Positions 32,182 to 41,560 of a DNA stretch of 47,684 nucleotides are shown here, one piece after another. The notes below the pieces were generated by a model, which worked only from the letters and a program-made list of their open reading frames with translations, had not been told where the DNA came from and ran no database searches. Each line of letters starts with the position of its first letter. Position 1 is the stretch's first letter. Source of the stretch: Candidatus Desantisbacteria bacterium CG2_30_40_21 (GTDB lineage: Bacteria; UBA9089; CG2-30-40-21). Both the position numbers and the translations under genes were made by a program. Location of the stretch: assembly GCA_001873945.1 (NCBI GenBank), contig MNYI01000174.1, positions 1 to 47,684 on the forward strand, written 5' to 3'.

Positions 32182-33216
32182 ATGATGATTGACCAGAGCC
32201 TATACAGCGATATTCGCAATCTAATAGAGTCAGCCCGAAATAAAGTCTATCAATCAGTAAATTGGGAAATGGTTATCACTTATTGGGAAATAGGCAAACG
32301 AATAGTTGAAGAAGAACAACAGGGTGAGAACAGGGCGGAATACGGAAAATTTCTAATCAAGAACCTTGCAAAAAAATTATCAGATGAGTTTGGTAAGGGT
32401 TTTGATCAAAGCAATTTGCGATACATGAGGCTTTTTTATAATGTTTTTCCAATTCGTGACGCACTGCGCCACGAATTGAGTTGGACGCATTACCGCCTAT
32501 TATTGCGAGTCGAAGATAAATCAACCCGAAACTTTTATTTAACTGAAGCAATAGAATGCTCATGGAGTTCCCGTCAACTTGAACGGCAGATAAACTCATT
32601 TTATTATCAGCGGTTGTTGGCAAGTCAGGATAAAAAAATAGTCAAAGCCGAGGCGAAAAACAATAATCAAATGCTCAAACCAGCCAATTTGCTTAAAAAT
32701 CCGTACATCCTTGAGTTTTTAGACCTGAAAGAAAATACCAATTATCTGGAGTATGATATAGAAACAGAGATACTTGGAAAATTGCAGGAATTTTTACTTG
32801 AACTTGGCAAAGGTTTTTCTTTCGTAGCAAGGCAACAACGCATCACTACTGATGCAGGCAAACATTATTATGTTGACCTTGTATTTTACAATTACCTGCT
32901 GAAATGTTTTCTGCTGATTGACTTAAAAATCGGCACTCTCACCCCGCAAGATGTGGGGCAAATGGATATGTATGTACGGCTTTATGAACAACTTAAAAAA
33001 CCTGAAGGCGACAACCCAACTATTGGTATTATTCTTTGCTCTGAACGAGACGAAACCGTGGTGGAATTTTCTGTACTTGCCGAAAACAAGCAACTCTTTG
33101 CATCAAAATACCAGCTTTATCTACCCACCAAAGAACAGCTAAAACATCTCCTTGAAACCGAACGAGCGTATATTGAACAGGGACAGATGTTGGGTGATGA
33201 GGAGTTTGGGGGATGA
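32182..33216 (+). CDS. YhcG-family (DUF1016) PD-(D/E)XK nuclease
   Basis: The 344-residue protein has the DUF1016 N-terminal domain (WEMVITYWEIGKRIVEEEQ, FDQSNLRYMRLFY, LSWTHYRLLLRV) and a C-terminal PD-(D/E)XK nuclease core with YYVDLVFYNYLLKCFLLIDLKIG, where the D and the DLK motif form the active site. YhcG proteins are linked to mobile DNA and defence in many genomes; their activity is poorly known. Its own AAGGAG site suggests independent translation. It splits the adaptor and pump genes of the efflux operon, so it is probably an insertion. Confidence 0.9.
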   Translation: MMIDQSLYSDIRNLIESARNKVYQSVNWEMVITYWEIGKRIVEEEQQGENRAEYGKFLIKNLAKKLSDEFGKGFDQSNLRYMRLFYNVFPIRDALRHELSWTHYRLLLRVEDKSTRNFYLTEAIECSWSSRQLERQINSFYYQRLLASQDKKIVKAEAKNNNQMLKPANLLKNPYILEFLDLKENTNYLEYDIETEILGKLQEFLLELGKGFSFVARQQRITTDAGKHYYVDLVFYNYLLKCFLLIDLKIGTLTPQDVGQMDMYVRLYEQLKKPEGDNPTIGIILCSERDETVVEFSVLAENKQLFASKYQLYLPTKEQLKHLLETERAYIEQGQMLGDEEFGG

Positions 33217-33288
33217 AGTTGAGTATAAATGGGATAATATCAAGTTTGGTCAAATTGCTAATTGCATTAACAAGAAAGGATTAAAATC

Positions 33289-36200
33289 ATGTCCATAACT
33301 AATCTTGCTATAAAAAATCATCTAACTGTATTTGTATTAGTTCTACTAATTATTATTACAGGCACCATGGCTTATGTAACATTACCCAGAGAAGCAGCAC
33401 CGGATATCACCATTCCGTATGTTATCGTTCAAACCATGTATCTGGGGGTATCACCTGCTGACATTGAAACGCTGATAACTAATCCTATTGAAAAAAAGCT
33501 GAAAGCACTTGAGAATGTTAAAAATATTCGCTCAACCTCAGCAGATAATATGTCCATTGTAACTGTAGAATTCTTGAGCGGGACAGATATTAACGATGCC
33601 GTCAGAAAAGTAAAAGATAGGGTAGATCAGGCAAAAACAGATCTTCCTGCAGATGCTGAAGATCCGCAGGTCATTGAGATCAACCTGTCCAACATGCCGA
33701 TCATGGTCATTAATATTTCCAGTGATGCCGGGCTGATAAAACTAAAAACCATTGCTGATGAACTAAAAGACAATATCGAGGCAGTTAAAGGCATACTCGA
33801 AGTAACTATTGCGGGTGAGCTTGAACGGGAGATACTAATTCAGCCAGACATGGGTCAACTCAAGAAATATAAACTTTCTTTTGATACCATATCAAAGGCA
33901 ATTCAGGCAGCTAACATTAATATCCCTGGAGGCACAATTGATGTTGGGGGCTCAAAATATCTCATCAGAATACCGGGCGAATTCAAAAATACAAAACAAA
34001 TTGAAAACATAGTGGCAGATACTATTAATGGCACACCTATTTATATCCGGGACATTGCCAGAGTAATTGACACATTTAAGGAAAAAACCAGCTATTCCAG
34101 ACTGAATAATAAAGATAGCATTTCTCTGTCTATCCAGAAAAGGTCTGGAGAAAACCTTATTGCTATTGCAGATAAGATCAAAACCATCATAAATGAAGAA
34201 AAAGTCAATCTACCCTCTTCTACAAAACTCAATATTCTGGCTGACCAGTCCATAGAGATAAAAGATATGGTTAATGAACTTGAGAATAGTATTATGCTGG
34301 GATTAGTACTCGTAGTATTAGCCTTGTTCCTGTTTATGGGTATCAGAAATTCAATATTCGTGGCAACCGCTATCCCCTTATCAATGCTTATTTCGTTTAA
34401 TGTTCTGCAACTAATGGGGATTACGCTGAACATGGTCTGCCTCTTCAGTTTGATATTAGTTTTAGGCCGTCTGGTAGATGACTCAATAGTCATCGTTGAG
34501 AACATATATCGACACATACAGGAAGGATATTCCCGCATAGAAGCAGCCAGAATCGCCACACACGAAGTAGCCTGGCCCGTAATTTCTTCTACACTGACAA
34601 CGGTCGCAGCATTTACACCCCTTCTTTTTATGCCGGGGATCGCCGGACAATTCATGAGATACATTCCTATTGTGGTAATAATAACAATACTGGCATCCCT
34701 ATTTGTTGCATTGGTAATTAATCCGGTTTTCTGTGCTGTGTTTATGACAGTAAGCAAGAAAAAACGCACCCGTGATGAAAAAAGTGAGGTTTATGTTCAA
34801 AAAACAACCATTGTTTCTTTTTACAGGAAAGTGCTGATTCAAGCACTTGCCCATAAAAAAGCTACTATTTTATTGTCTTTACTTGCTTTTGTTTTTTCAA
34901 TTTGTTTATTCGGCATTGCCAACACTGGATTTGAATTCTTCCCTGCTACTACGCCAACAAAGGTATACATAAATATCAAAGCCCCTGATGGTGCTAATCT
35001 TCAATACACAAACCAGATTGTCAGCTCTATAGAACGGATCATGTTTAAGCATCCGAACATAGATAGAATAATTTCTACAGTAGGTTCACAAAACGGAGCA
35101 GGTCCCAGCTTTTCTCTTGGTGCAAGTAACTCTCAGCTTGGTACGGTTATTGCAGAATTCAAAGAGGTTGGGAAACGCACTGAAAGTCCGGTCAAAACCA
35201 TTGCCTGGATTCGTAACCGGATTAACAAAATACCGGGTGCAGAGATTGAAATAGTAAAGGAATCAATGGGTCCGCCAACCGGAGCAGCTATTGGGATAAA
35301 GGTATCTGGTAAGGATTATTTTGTGCTCTCAAACTACGCACAGCAAATAAAAAACATACTGCATAGCCTGCCAGGGGTAATAGATATTAAAGATGACTAT
35401 TCCAAGGGCCGACAGGAAATCATTATTGATATCAATAGAGACAAAGCGGCCCGGGTCAATGCTGACACAGCAATGATAGCCTCAATTGTCAGAGGAGCGA
35501 TTCAGGGCAGCAAGGTATCAGTCTATCGGGAAGGAAATGAGGAATATGACATCACACTTAGATTGCCACTGGAACAACGCGTTGACATCAATAATATCGA
35601 ACAATTAAATATAGCAGCCAAAGAAGGTATTCAAGTGCCGCTGGGCGAGATTGCCACAGTACGCACCTCTGGTGGTATCAATTCTATAAACCATTTTGAT
35701 TCTGACCGTGTTATAACCCTTCAGGCAAACCCTGCTGAAGGATACCTTGCTGCCGAAAGATTACAGGTAATAGCCAAAAAACTGAAAAATTTCAAGTTGT
35801 GGACAGGTTACAAGATTGGTTTTGTGGGCGAAAGTGAAATGCGGGATGAAATGGGAGGATACCTCAAAAAAGCCTTTGTCATAGCCTTGCTGCTGATTGC
35901 ATTGGTACTCATTACACAATTCAACTCATTGTTACTACCGGTTATTATCATGAGTTCTGTTTTGTTATCATTAATAGGGATCTTTCTTGGGCTGGTTATA
36001 TTCCATAGACCCTTCGGAATTGTTATGACTGGGATCGGAATAATCACGCTTGCAGGTGTCATTGTTTGTAACGCTATTGTTCTTATAGATTTTATTCAAC
36101 AGTTGCGGGCAAGAGGATTTGATAGATATTCGGCTGTCATTACTGCAGGGGCTGTCCGGCTCAGGCCGGTACTGCTCACTGCGATTACCACCATCCTTGG

Positions 36201-36453
36201 GCTCGTACCCATGACATTTGGTATTAATTTTGATTTCAAATTATTCTTTGCCAGCATTTTTTCCGGAAATCTGCTTGGTCTTATTAAGGTTATTGATCTT
36301 GGCGGTAAAAGTACTGAATTCTGGGGATCCATGGGCTCTGCGGTTACCATTGGTATGGCAACCGGTACTATCCTGACCCTTGTTGTCGTTCCCTCGTTAT
36401 ATATTATCTTTGATGATTGGCGTGAAAAAGCAAAATTGCTGGTTAATCGTTGA
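33289..36453 (+). CDS. RND-family multidrug efflux transporter
   Basis: This 1054-residue inner-membrane pump of the AcrB/HAE-1 type has twelve predicted spans and two large periplasmic loops. The first span is followed by YVTLPREAAPDITIPYVIVQ. The proton-relay aspartates are in GRLVDDSIVIVEN. The position of AcrB Lys940 reads VCNAIVLIDF, as in subfamilies that have replaced this lysine. It is the inner-membrane component of the pump encoded with the upstream TolC-like and adaptor genes; the substrate is unknown. Confidence 0.95.
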   Translation: MSITNLAIKNHLTVFVLVLLIIITGTMAYVTLPREAAPDITIPYVIVQTMYLGVSPADIETLITNPIEKKLKALENVKNIRSTSADNMSIVTVEFLSGTDINDAVRKVKDRVDQAKTDLPADAEDPQVIEINLSNMPIMVINISSDAGLIKLKTIADELKDNIEAVKGILEVTIAGELEREILIQPDMGQLKKYKLSFDTISKAIQAANINIPGGTIDVGGSKYLIRIPGEFKNTKQIENIVADTINGTPIYIRDIARVIDTFKEKTSYSRLNNKDSISLSIQKRSGENLIAIADKIKTIINEEKVNLPSSTKLNILADQSIEIKDMVNELENSIMLGLVLVVLALFLFMGIRNSIFVATAIPLSMLISFNVLQLMGITLNMVCLFSLILVLGRLVDDSIVIVENIYRHIQEGYSRIEAARIATHEVAWPVISSTLTTVAAFTPLLFMPGIAGQFMRYIPIVVIITILASLFVALVINPVFCAVFMTVSKKKRTRDEKSEVYVQKTTIVSFYRKVLIQALAHKKATILLSLLAFVFSICLFGIANTGFEFFPATTPTKVYINIKAPDGANLQYTNQIVSSIERIMFKHPNIDRIISTVGSQNGAGPSFSLGASNSQLGTVIAEFKEVGKRTESPVKTIAWIRNRINKIPGAEIEIVKESMGPPTGAAIGIKVSGKDYFVLSNYAQQIKNILHSLPGVIDIKDDYSKGRQEIIIDINRDKAARVNADTAMIASIVRGAIQGSKVSVYREGNEEYDITLRLPLEQRVDINNIEQLNIAAKEGIQVPLGEIATVRTSGGINSINHFDSDRVITLQANPAEGYLAAERLQVIAKKLKNFKLWTGYKIGFVGESEMRDEMGGYLKKAFVIALLLIALVLITQFNSLLLPVIIMSSVLLSLIGIFLGLVIFHRPFGIVMTGIGIITLAGVIVCNAIVLIDFIQQLRARGFDRYSAVITAGAVRLRPVLLTAITTILGLVPMTFGINFDFKLFFASIFSGNLLGLIKVIDLGGKSTEFWGSMGSAVTIGMATGTILTLVVVPSLYIIFDDWREKAKLLVNR

Positions 36454-36467
36454 TAATTCGTAACTGC

Positions 36468-36606
36468 TTAGGAGTCAAGAAAAAATAAGTTGTACACCAA
36501 GAGCCATGCAAGACGCTTGCCAGACTGTATGTAAGCGACGAACAACAAAGCCAGCCAAGATGGATCGGTGGCACGACTATACAAGTTATTTTTTCTTGAC
36601 GACTAA
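36468..36606. repeat. Fold-back repeat, family D, copy 2
   Basis: It has the same termini (GTCAAGAAAAAATAAGTTGT) and much of the interior of the copy at 7971-8133, in the same orientation, with a deletion of about 25 bases. It follows the RND gene. Confidence 0.88.
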
Positions 36607-36657
36607 AGGTGGATAGGCTGAAGGTTGTTAGACTGTAGGGTTTGCAGAATCGACTAT

Positions 36658-36770
36658 GCTGTTACGAAACTAAAAATCAAGGGTATTGGCATACCACATA
36701 TGGTATCTGGCAAGGAAATGTGGACAACATATTGTGTGCCTCTCATACCAAATTTCTATTCCGTAACAGC
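36658..36770. repeat. Fold-back repeat with GCTGTTACG termini
   Basis: The left end GCTGTTACGAAACTAAAAAT and the right end finishing CCGTAACAGC are inverted over about 20 bases. The unit just to the right (36781-36803, CAGGGTGCAGTTTGCCCTG) recurs in inverse at about 44948-44971. No gene was found in the gap 36607-36829. Confidence 0.72.
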
Positions 36771-36829
36771 CTGTCGAACAAATTCAGGGTGCAGTTTGCC
36801 CTGCCGTACCTCTGTGGTGATATTTCTCT

Positions 36830-37750
36830 TTACACCACACATAATCCCTGCAATTTCTCCCAATCCTGATCAACCCTTGCCTGAATCTCCGCAAGGATGC
36901 CTTCATTGCCCGACTTAAAAAGATGCTTAAACCGCACCTGTTTTTTCATCCAATCTATCACAGAGGTTTTTTCCTTGATCTTGTGGGTAATCTTATACTT
37001 GCCATCTTCCACCTCATAAAGTGGCCAATAGCAAGCTGTTATTGCTTCTTTCCCAATCTCAATTGTATCCTCTGGCGGATAACCCCATCCAAGACGGCAT
37101 GGGGTAAGAATATTGATAAATGCCGGACCATCTGTAGCAATTGCCTTTTGCACCTTAGCCATCAGGTCATTCCACATGCTTGGTACAGCCTGAGCAACAT
37201 AGGGTATATTATGAGCAATCATACAGGCAGTCATATCCTTTTTGAATTCCCTTTTGCCAAGGATTACCTTTCCAGCCGGCGAGGTGGTTGTGTGTGCACC
37301 CCTTGGGGTAGCACTTGACCTCTGGATACCTGTATTCATATAAGCACCATTGTCAAGGCAGATATAGATCATGTTGTGTCCCCGTTCCATAGCACCGGAC
37401 AGGGATTGAAAGCCAATATCATATGTCCCGCCATCACCGCCAAGGGCAATAAATTTAATATCCTTATCTACTTTACCCCTTTTCTTGAGTGCTCGATATG
37501 CGGTTTCAACCCCGCTTACAGTTGCTGCTGAATTCTCAAACGCAGAATGAATAAAGGGCACCTTCCATGCTGTGTATGGAAATATAGTTGTCGTTACCTC
37601 AAGACAGCCTGTGGCACACCCTATGACTACAGGCATATTTGCTGCCATTAATATCTGTCTGATAGCAATAGGGTGTGCACATCCAGCACATGCCCTGTGT
37701 CCACTAGAAAGTAGCTCTTGTTTTTTTGATAATTCTTTCAAGCTTGCCAT
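36830..37750 (-). CDS. porB: Pyruvate:ferredoxin oxidoreductase, beta subunit
   Basis: The 306-residue subunit binds thiamine diphosphate, through GDGGTYDIGFQSLSGAMERG and DNGAYMNTG. Cluster cysteines lie in HRACAGCAHP and GCATGCLEV. With subunits A, D and G it converts pyruvate and CoA to acetyl-CoA, CO2 and reduced ferredoxin (or the reverse). It is the last gene of the por operon, 11 bases after porA. The other acids of the 2-oxoacid family remain possible as substrates. Confidence 0.93.
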   Translation of the reverse strand: MASLKELSKKQELLSSGHRACAGCAHPIAIRQILMAANMPVVIGCATGCLEVTTTIFPYTAWKVPFIHSAFENSAATVSGVETAYRALKKRGKVDKDIKFIALGGDGGTYDIGFQSLSGAMERGHNMIYICLDNGAYMNTGIQRSSATPRGAHTTTSPAGKVILGKREFKKDMTACMIAHNIPYVAQAVPSMWNDLMAKVQKAIATDGPAFINILTPCRLGWGYPPEDTIEIGKEAITACYWPLYEVEDGKYKITHKIKEKTSVIDWMKKQVRFKHLFKSGNEGILAEIQARVDQDWEKLQGLCVV

Positions 37751-37761
37751 AATAACCTCCT

Positions 37762-38937
37762 TTACTCTCTGACCCCAAGATATTTTATTGGTTGCTCAAT
37801 GTTTGTTGTAGCAGCAATCTCCTGCAAGTCTTTGTATACACCCTCTATTAGCTCTATATCCGTATCCCTTCCGCCAAGCCCATAGATATAATTAACCACA
37901 AGCGGTCTAATTGGCAAGTAATACATTGCTGATCGAATCTCTTCAAACACGGGTCCACCCATGCCATTTCCCCCATCACTCCTATCCATAACTGCAATAG
38001 CTTTAACATTTCGCAAAGCATCAACTATTTCCTTTTCGGGAAATGGCCTGAATACCCGTATCTTCAAAAGCCCGGCTTTTATTCCCTTTTCCCGCAGTTC
38101 ATCTATTACAACCTTAGCCGTGCCAGCGGTTGAACCAAGAACAACAATAGCTATCTCAGCGTCAATAAGCCTATATCTCTCTGCAAAATCATAATCCCTG
38201 CCAGAAACTTTCGCAAATTCCCTGCCTATCTCCACAATATGCGGCAAAGCCGTATTCATTGCCTCTATCTGTTGCCGTTTATGTTCAAAAAAGTAATCAG
38301 TAAAGTCAATAGCACCTACTGTAATAGGATGCTCAACATCAAGAAGTGTGTGTTGTGGTGTATATTCTCCAACAAATCCCTTCACCTCATCATCATTCAG
38401 CAACTCCATGGTTTCCATCCCATGGCTGATAATAAACCCATCTGTAGTAACCATTATCGGCAGGAGTGTCTTTTCTGCAATCCGCACAGCCTGAATCATA
38501 TTATCGTATGCCTCCTGAGCGTTTTCTGAGAATATCTGTATCCAGCCAGAATCTCTGGCACCCATGGTATCTGAATGATCGCAGTGAATATTAATGGGGC
38601 TACTCAAGGTACGATTTACCTCAGCCATAACAATAGGCAATCTCAATCCTGAGGCAATATAAAGCATCTCCCACATCAATGCCAACCCCTGAGATGAGGT
38701 CGAGGTCATTGTTCTCGCACCGGCTGCCGCAGAACCGATACAGACACTCATGGCTGAATGCTCGCTTTCAGTGGCAATAAATTCTGCATCTACCAAACCA
38801 TCTGCAACAAATGATGCAAATATCTGTACTATCTCTGTAGCCGGGGTTATGGGATAGACAGCAACCACATCAGGGTTTATCTGCCTCATCGCCTCAGCCA
38901 TGGCTTCATTTCCGGTCATAGCTACTTTTTTTGCCAT
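37762..38937 (-). CDS. porA: Pyruvate:ferredoxin oxidoreductase, alpha subunit
   Basis: The 391-residue subunit starts MAKKVAMTGNEAMAEAMRQI, with VYPITPATEI, FIATESEHSAMSVCIGSAAAG and TSSQGLALMWEML, the N-terminal pyrimidine-binding domain of archaeal-type four-subunit enzymes. The C-terminal domain has AVMDRSDGGNGMGG. It partners PorB, PorD and PorG, and the gene order G-D-A-B matches other four-subunit operons. Confidence 0.94.
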   Translation of the reverse strand: MAKKVAMTGNEAMAEAMRQINPDVVAVYPITPATEIVQIFASFVADGLVDAEFIATESEHSAMSVCIGSAAAGARTMTSTSSQGLALMWEMLYIASGLRLPIVMAEVNRTLSSPINIHCDHSDTMGARDSGWIQIFSENAQEAYDNMIQAVRIAEKTLLPIMVTTDGFIISHGMETMELLNDDEVKGFVGEYTPQHTLLDVEHPITVGAIDFTDYFFEHKRQQIEAMNTALPHIVEIGREFAKVSGRDYDFAERYRLIDAEIAIVVLGSTAGTAKVVIDELREKGIKAGLLKIRVFRPFPEKEIVDALRNVKAIAVMDRSDGGNGMGGPVFEEIRSAMYYLPIRPLVVNYIYGLGGRDTDIELIEGVYKDLQEIAATTNIEQPIKYLGVRE

Positions 38938-39039
38938 TTTTCCCTCCTCTTACATTTTTTTGACAGGATTACAGGATTGAATAGGATAATCATCTTGTTT
39001 TTCCTGTATTTATTCCCCTTAGGGTCTGTCATGGGGTTG

Positions 39040-39336
39040 TTACCCTCTGAACTCTGCCTCAGAAACCATTTTTATGGCTTGAACCTTTGGCGGGCATTCC
39101 TTAGCACATATACCACAGCCCTTACAATGCTCAAGATCAAACCCAACTATTTTTTCATTCTCTACCATAATTGATGAATCAGGGCAATATACCCAGCACA
39201 ACAGACAATTTATACATTTTTCTGTATCCATAACTGGTCGTATGTTTCTCCACCCGCCGGTTTTATATTGCTCTGCTGTTCCCCCTTCCAGTATCAATCC
39301 ACCAATAGGCAAACCCTTCCATCCTGATGTTTTCAT
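39040..39336 (-). CDS. porD: Pyruvate:ferredoxin oxidoreductase, delta (ferredoxin) subunit
   Basis: The 98-residue subunit has two 4Fe-4S motifs, CINCLLCWVYCPD and CKGCGICAKECP, which carry electrons from the active site to ferredoxin. The N-terminus, MKTSGWKGLPIGGLILEGG, is typical of PorD. About 100 bases separate it from porA; that gap holds a GACAGGATTACAGGATTGAA repeat and no gene. Confidence 0.93.
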   Translation of the reverse strand: MKTSGWKGLPIGGLILEGGTAEQYKTGGWRNIRPVMDTEKCINCLLCWVYCPDSSIMVENEKIVGFDLEHCKGCGICAKECPPKVQAIKMVSEAEFRG

Positions 39337-39350
39337 ATAAGCCTCCTTTC

Positions 39351-39929
39351 TTATTCCCCTTGCACTTCATCATATGCAACTTTGATGGCTGAGACATTGC
39401 TGTCTACCATTTCAGGTTTGGTCTTAAATTTCTTCTCCAACTTCCGCCGAGTATCCTCAACCATTCTTTCAAAGCTTATCAACCCGGTAACCTTAACCAA
39501 TGCCCCTAACATGGGGGTATTGGGTATCTCTCTGCCAAGGCATTTCTTAGATATACCGGAGGCATCAACCGTAAAAACCTTTCGTCCTGTAAGCTGCATC
39601 TCTGCCCTTACCTGTTGGGGAGATTTTTGTGTATTAATCAGTAATGTGCCATCCTCAGGTAACCCATTGGTAACATCTATTACATCCATAAGTGTTGGAT
39701 CAAGCACAGACACAATCTGTGGAGATTTGACCCCGCAGTGAAGGGTGATAGGTTTATCGCTCAATCGATTATACGATTGAACCGGAGCACCCATCCTTTC
39801 AGGCCCATACTCAGGAAATGCCTGTACAAATTTTCCTTCACCAAGGGCAGCATCTGCAAGCAAAATAGCAGCAGTTTTTGCCCCTTGTCCTCCTCGGCCA
39901 TGCCAGCGAATTTCAGTAAGTTCAGCCAT
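39351..39929 (-). CDS. porG: Pyruvate:ferredoxin oxidoreductase, gamma subunit
   Basis: The 192-residue subunit starts MAELTEIRWHGRGGQGAKTA, the usual beginning of 2-oxoacid:acceptor oxidoreductase gamma subunits, and includes FPEYGPERMGAPVQSYNR. ATG 39929 is preferred over ATG 39935 because AAGGAGG then has a spacing of seven bases instead of one. It is the first gene of the por operon. Confidence 0.93.
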   Translation of the reverse strand: MAELTEIRWHGRGGQGAKTAAILLADAALGEGKFVQAFPEYGPERMGAPVQSYNRLSDKPITLHCGVKSPQIVSVLDPTLMDVIDVTNGLPEDGTLLINTQKSPQQVRAEMQLTGRKVFTVDASGISKKCLGREIPNTPMLGALVKVTGLISFERMVEDTRRKLEKKFKTKPEMVDSNVSAIKVAYDEVQGE

Positions 39930-39980
39930 ACTCATTCCTCCTTATATTCTTTCTCTTCATTGCGTCCTGAAACACAAAAT

Positions 39981-40009
39981 ACTATAGCACAAAAAATGAT
40001 AAAAAGCAA
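39981..40009 (-). promoter_or_regulatory. Predicted por operon promoter
   Basis: On the minus strand TTGCTT (complement of 40004-40009) and TATAGT (complement of 39981-39986) have a 17-base spacer, about 50 bases before porG. Confidence 0.5.
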
Positions 40010-40084
40010 ACAATTTTTTAAGAATGCCCGAAGTTTTATGTCATCACGCCGGATTTATTTCTAAAAGCCTTCAGCCTATTCACC

Positions 40085-41413
40085 TTATTTATTTCTTGCA
40101 ATAACAAGATACGATAATATGCAAAGGGAGGCATTAGCAACAAGGCTGCCCAAGGCTATCCCCTTTATTCCCATATTAAGCACAATAATAAATAGATAGT
40201 CTGCACAAAGCATTGCCAATACAGAAACAATACAAATACCAAAAACAAACCTGAGGGTATTTTTTATTTGAAACCATCTGTAAAATATAGGCCATAAAAA
40301 TATAAATGGCAAACTTAAAACATAATATCTGGCAGCATCTACAGTAAGCATTAGATCTTCTTGCGAAAATTTACCGTATCCTAAAAGGAGTTTAATCAGA
40401 ACAGGGGCAAATACAAATATAACAATAGCAAAGAGAGAGCTTATTAATATTATCTTTTTTATATAAAAATTAAGCTTTCCTCTATCAGCACCAGCCTCTG
40501 AAAGGGATGTTATAACTATATTTTCTAATTTTAAGATACCCTTTGGCACTAAGGCTATCAGCAATCCATAAGACAGGGCTGTAATACACTTTGTTGGTAG
40601 CATAGAAGCAAAGATTTTATCTACAACTACAAAAATATGACCCACTCCATAAAGGGCTGTTAGATAAAAGAATTGCTTTAATATCTCTTTTGAGGTATTA
40701 TCTATGAAAAAGGCTACTTGTAGATGTCTTCTTCCTGCAAAAATCATATAGCCTGTTGCAATAACTTGAGCTATAGAAAATGATACAGGAATTGCCATCG
40801 GATTTTTATAGATTAATAATCCTATAACAATAAATATACTGGTAAACATTGAAAATATCAGTTCCCCTATAAAATACGGGGTAAACAATCTCTCGCTTCT
40901 CAAGATTGCCCCAAAATGATGAAAAAAGAAATTAAAAAATAGATACGGAAGAAGGAGATAGAAATAAAGTGCCAGATACCCTTTTTTATCCCCTGTCCAA
41001 CCAATAGCTATCTTTGAGATTAATGGATACGAAAAAATAGAGATTATCAAAAGAAGAACGGCAAGAATAATGGTAAAGGTAAGAAGGAGACTGCTTAATT
41101 TTAAAAACCTTTCCCTGCTTTCTTCTCTTGCCCTGACTAAATTGGGAACACCTATAGAATCAAAAACATCTGCAAAGGTAAGGAAGATACTTATCAGGGT
41201 TAAAGCCATGAAAAAGGCATCGGTTTGAGCATTAAAGCCGATTAATACAGCAATAGCTACATTTTTTACATACCCAAAACCTCTTGCAGCAATATTTATT
41301 GCCGATGACCGTAAAATAGCATCAAGAACCTTCTCCTGTTTCAATATAATGCACTCCATTTCGTGGCACTTGTTCAATAAAATGTGGAAATCTCGTGAAT
41401 ATGAAAAGCTCAT
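40085..41413 (-). CDS. MurJ/MviN-like lipid flippase
   Basis: This 442-residue integral membrane protein has about 12-14 predicted spans and a MOP-superfamily pattern: SSAINIAARGFGYVKNVAIA, GFNAQTDAFFMALTLIS and FDSIGVPNLVRAREE near the N-terminus. It is related to lipid II and O-antigen-type flippases, which move undecaprenyl-linked intermediates across the inner membrane; whether this one serves peptidoglycan or a polysaccharide is unclear. The start is uncertain: ATG 41413 and ATG 41359 both lack a good ribosome site. It has no flanking polysaccharide genes. Confidence 0.8.
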   Translation of the reverse strand: MSFSYSRDFHILLNKCHEMECIILKQEKVLDAILRSSAINIAARGFGYVKNVAIAVLIGFNAQTDAFFMALTLISIFLTFADVFDSIGVPNLVRAREESRERFLKLSSLLLTFTIILAVLLLIISIFSYPLISKIAIGWTGDKKGYLALYFYLLLPYLFFNFFFHHFGAILRSERLFTPYFIGELIFSMFTSIFIVIGLLIYKNPMAIPVSFSIAQVIATGYMIFAGRRHLQVAFFIDNTSKEILKQFFYLTALYGVGHIFVVVDKIFASMLPTKCITALSYGLLIALVPKGILKLENIVITSLSEAGADRGKLNFYIKKIILISSLFAIVIFVFAPVLIKLLLGYGKFSQEDLMLTVDAARYYVLSLPFIFLWPIFYRWFQIKNTLRFVFGICIVSVLAMLCADYLFIIVLNMGIKGIALGSLVANASLCILSYLVIARNK

Positions 41414-41496
41414 AAAGAAAGAAACATTTTAACACAAATCCTACCCATTGTCAAGAATAAAATCGACAGGTGTCAGTCCTCGGAGACAGAATTAAC

Positions 41497-41524
41497 TTGA
41501 CAAAATAAAAAAATATGGTATTAT
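41497..41524 (+). promoter_or_regulatory. Predicted trpC promoter
   Basis: TTGACA at 41497-41502 and TATTAT at 41519-41524 have a 16-base spacer. The trpC ATG is 36 bases downstream, with a GAGGGAG site. Confidence 0.6.
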
Positions 41525-41560
41525 AAAAGCTATTATGGAAATACCATTGAGGGAGAAAAA

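Noticed and set aside
34092..34769. 225-aa open frame on the minus strand
   Set aside because: It is antisense to the RND pump gene and reads as a shadow of its coding sequence.
36625..36918. Plus-strand open frames after the RND gene
   Set aside because: They run through a fold-back repeat and into the antisense of porB; no ribosome site or family resemblance.
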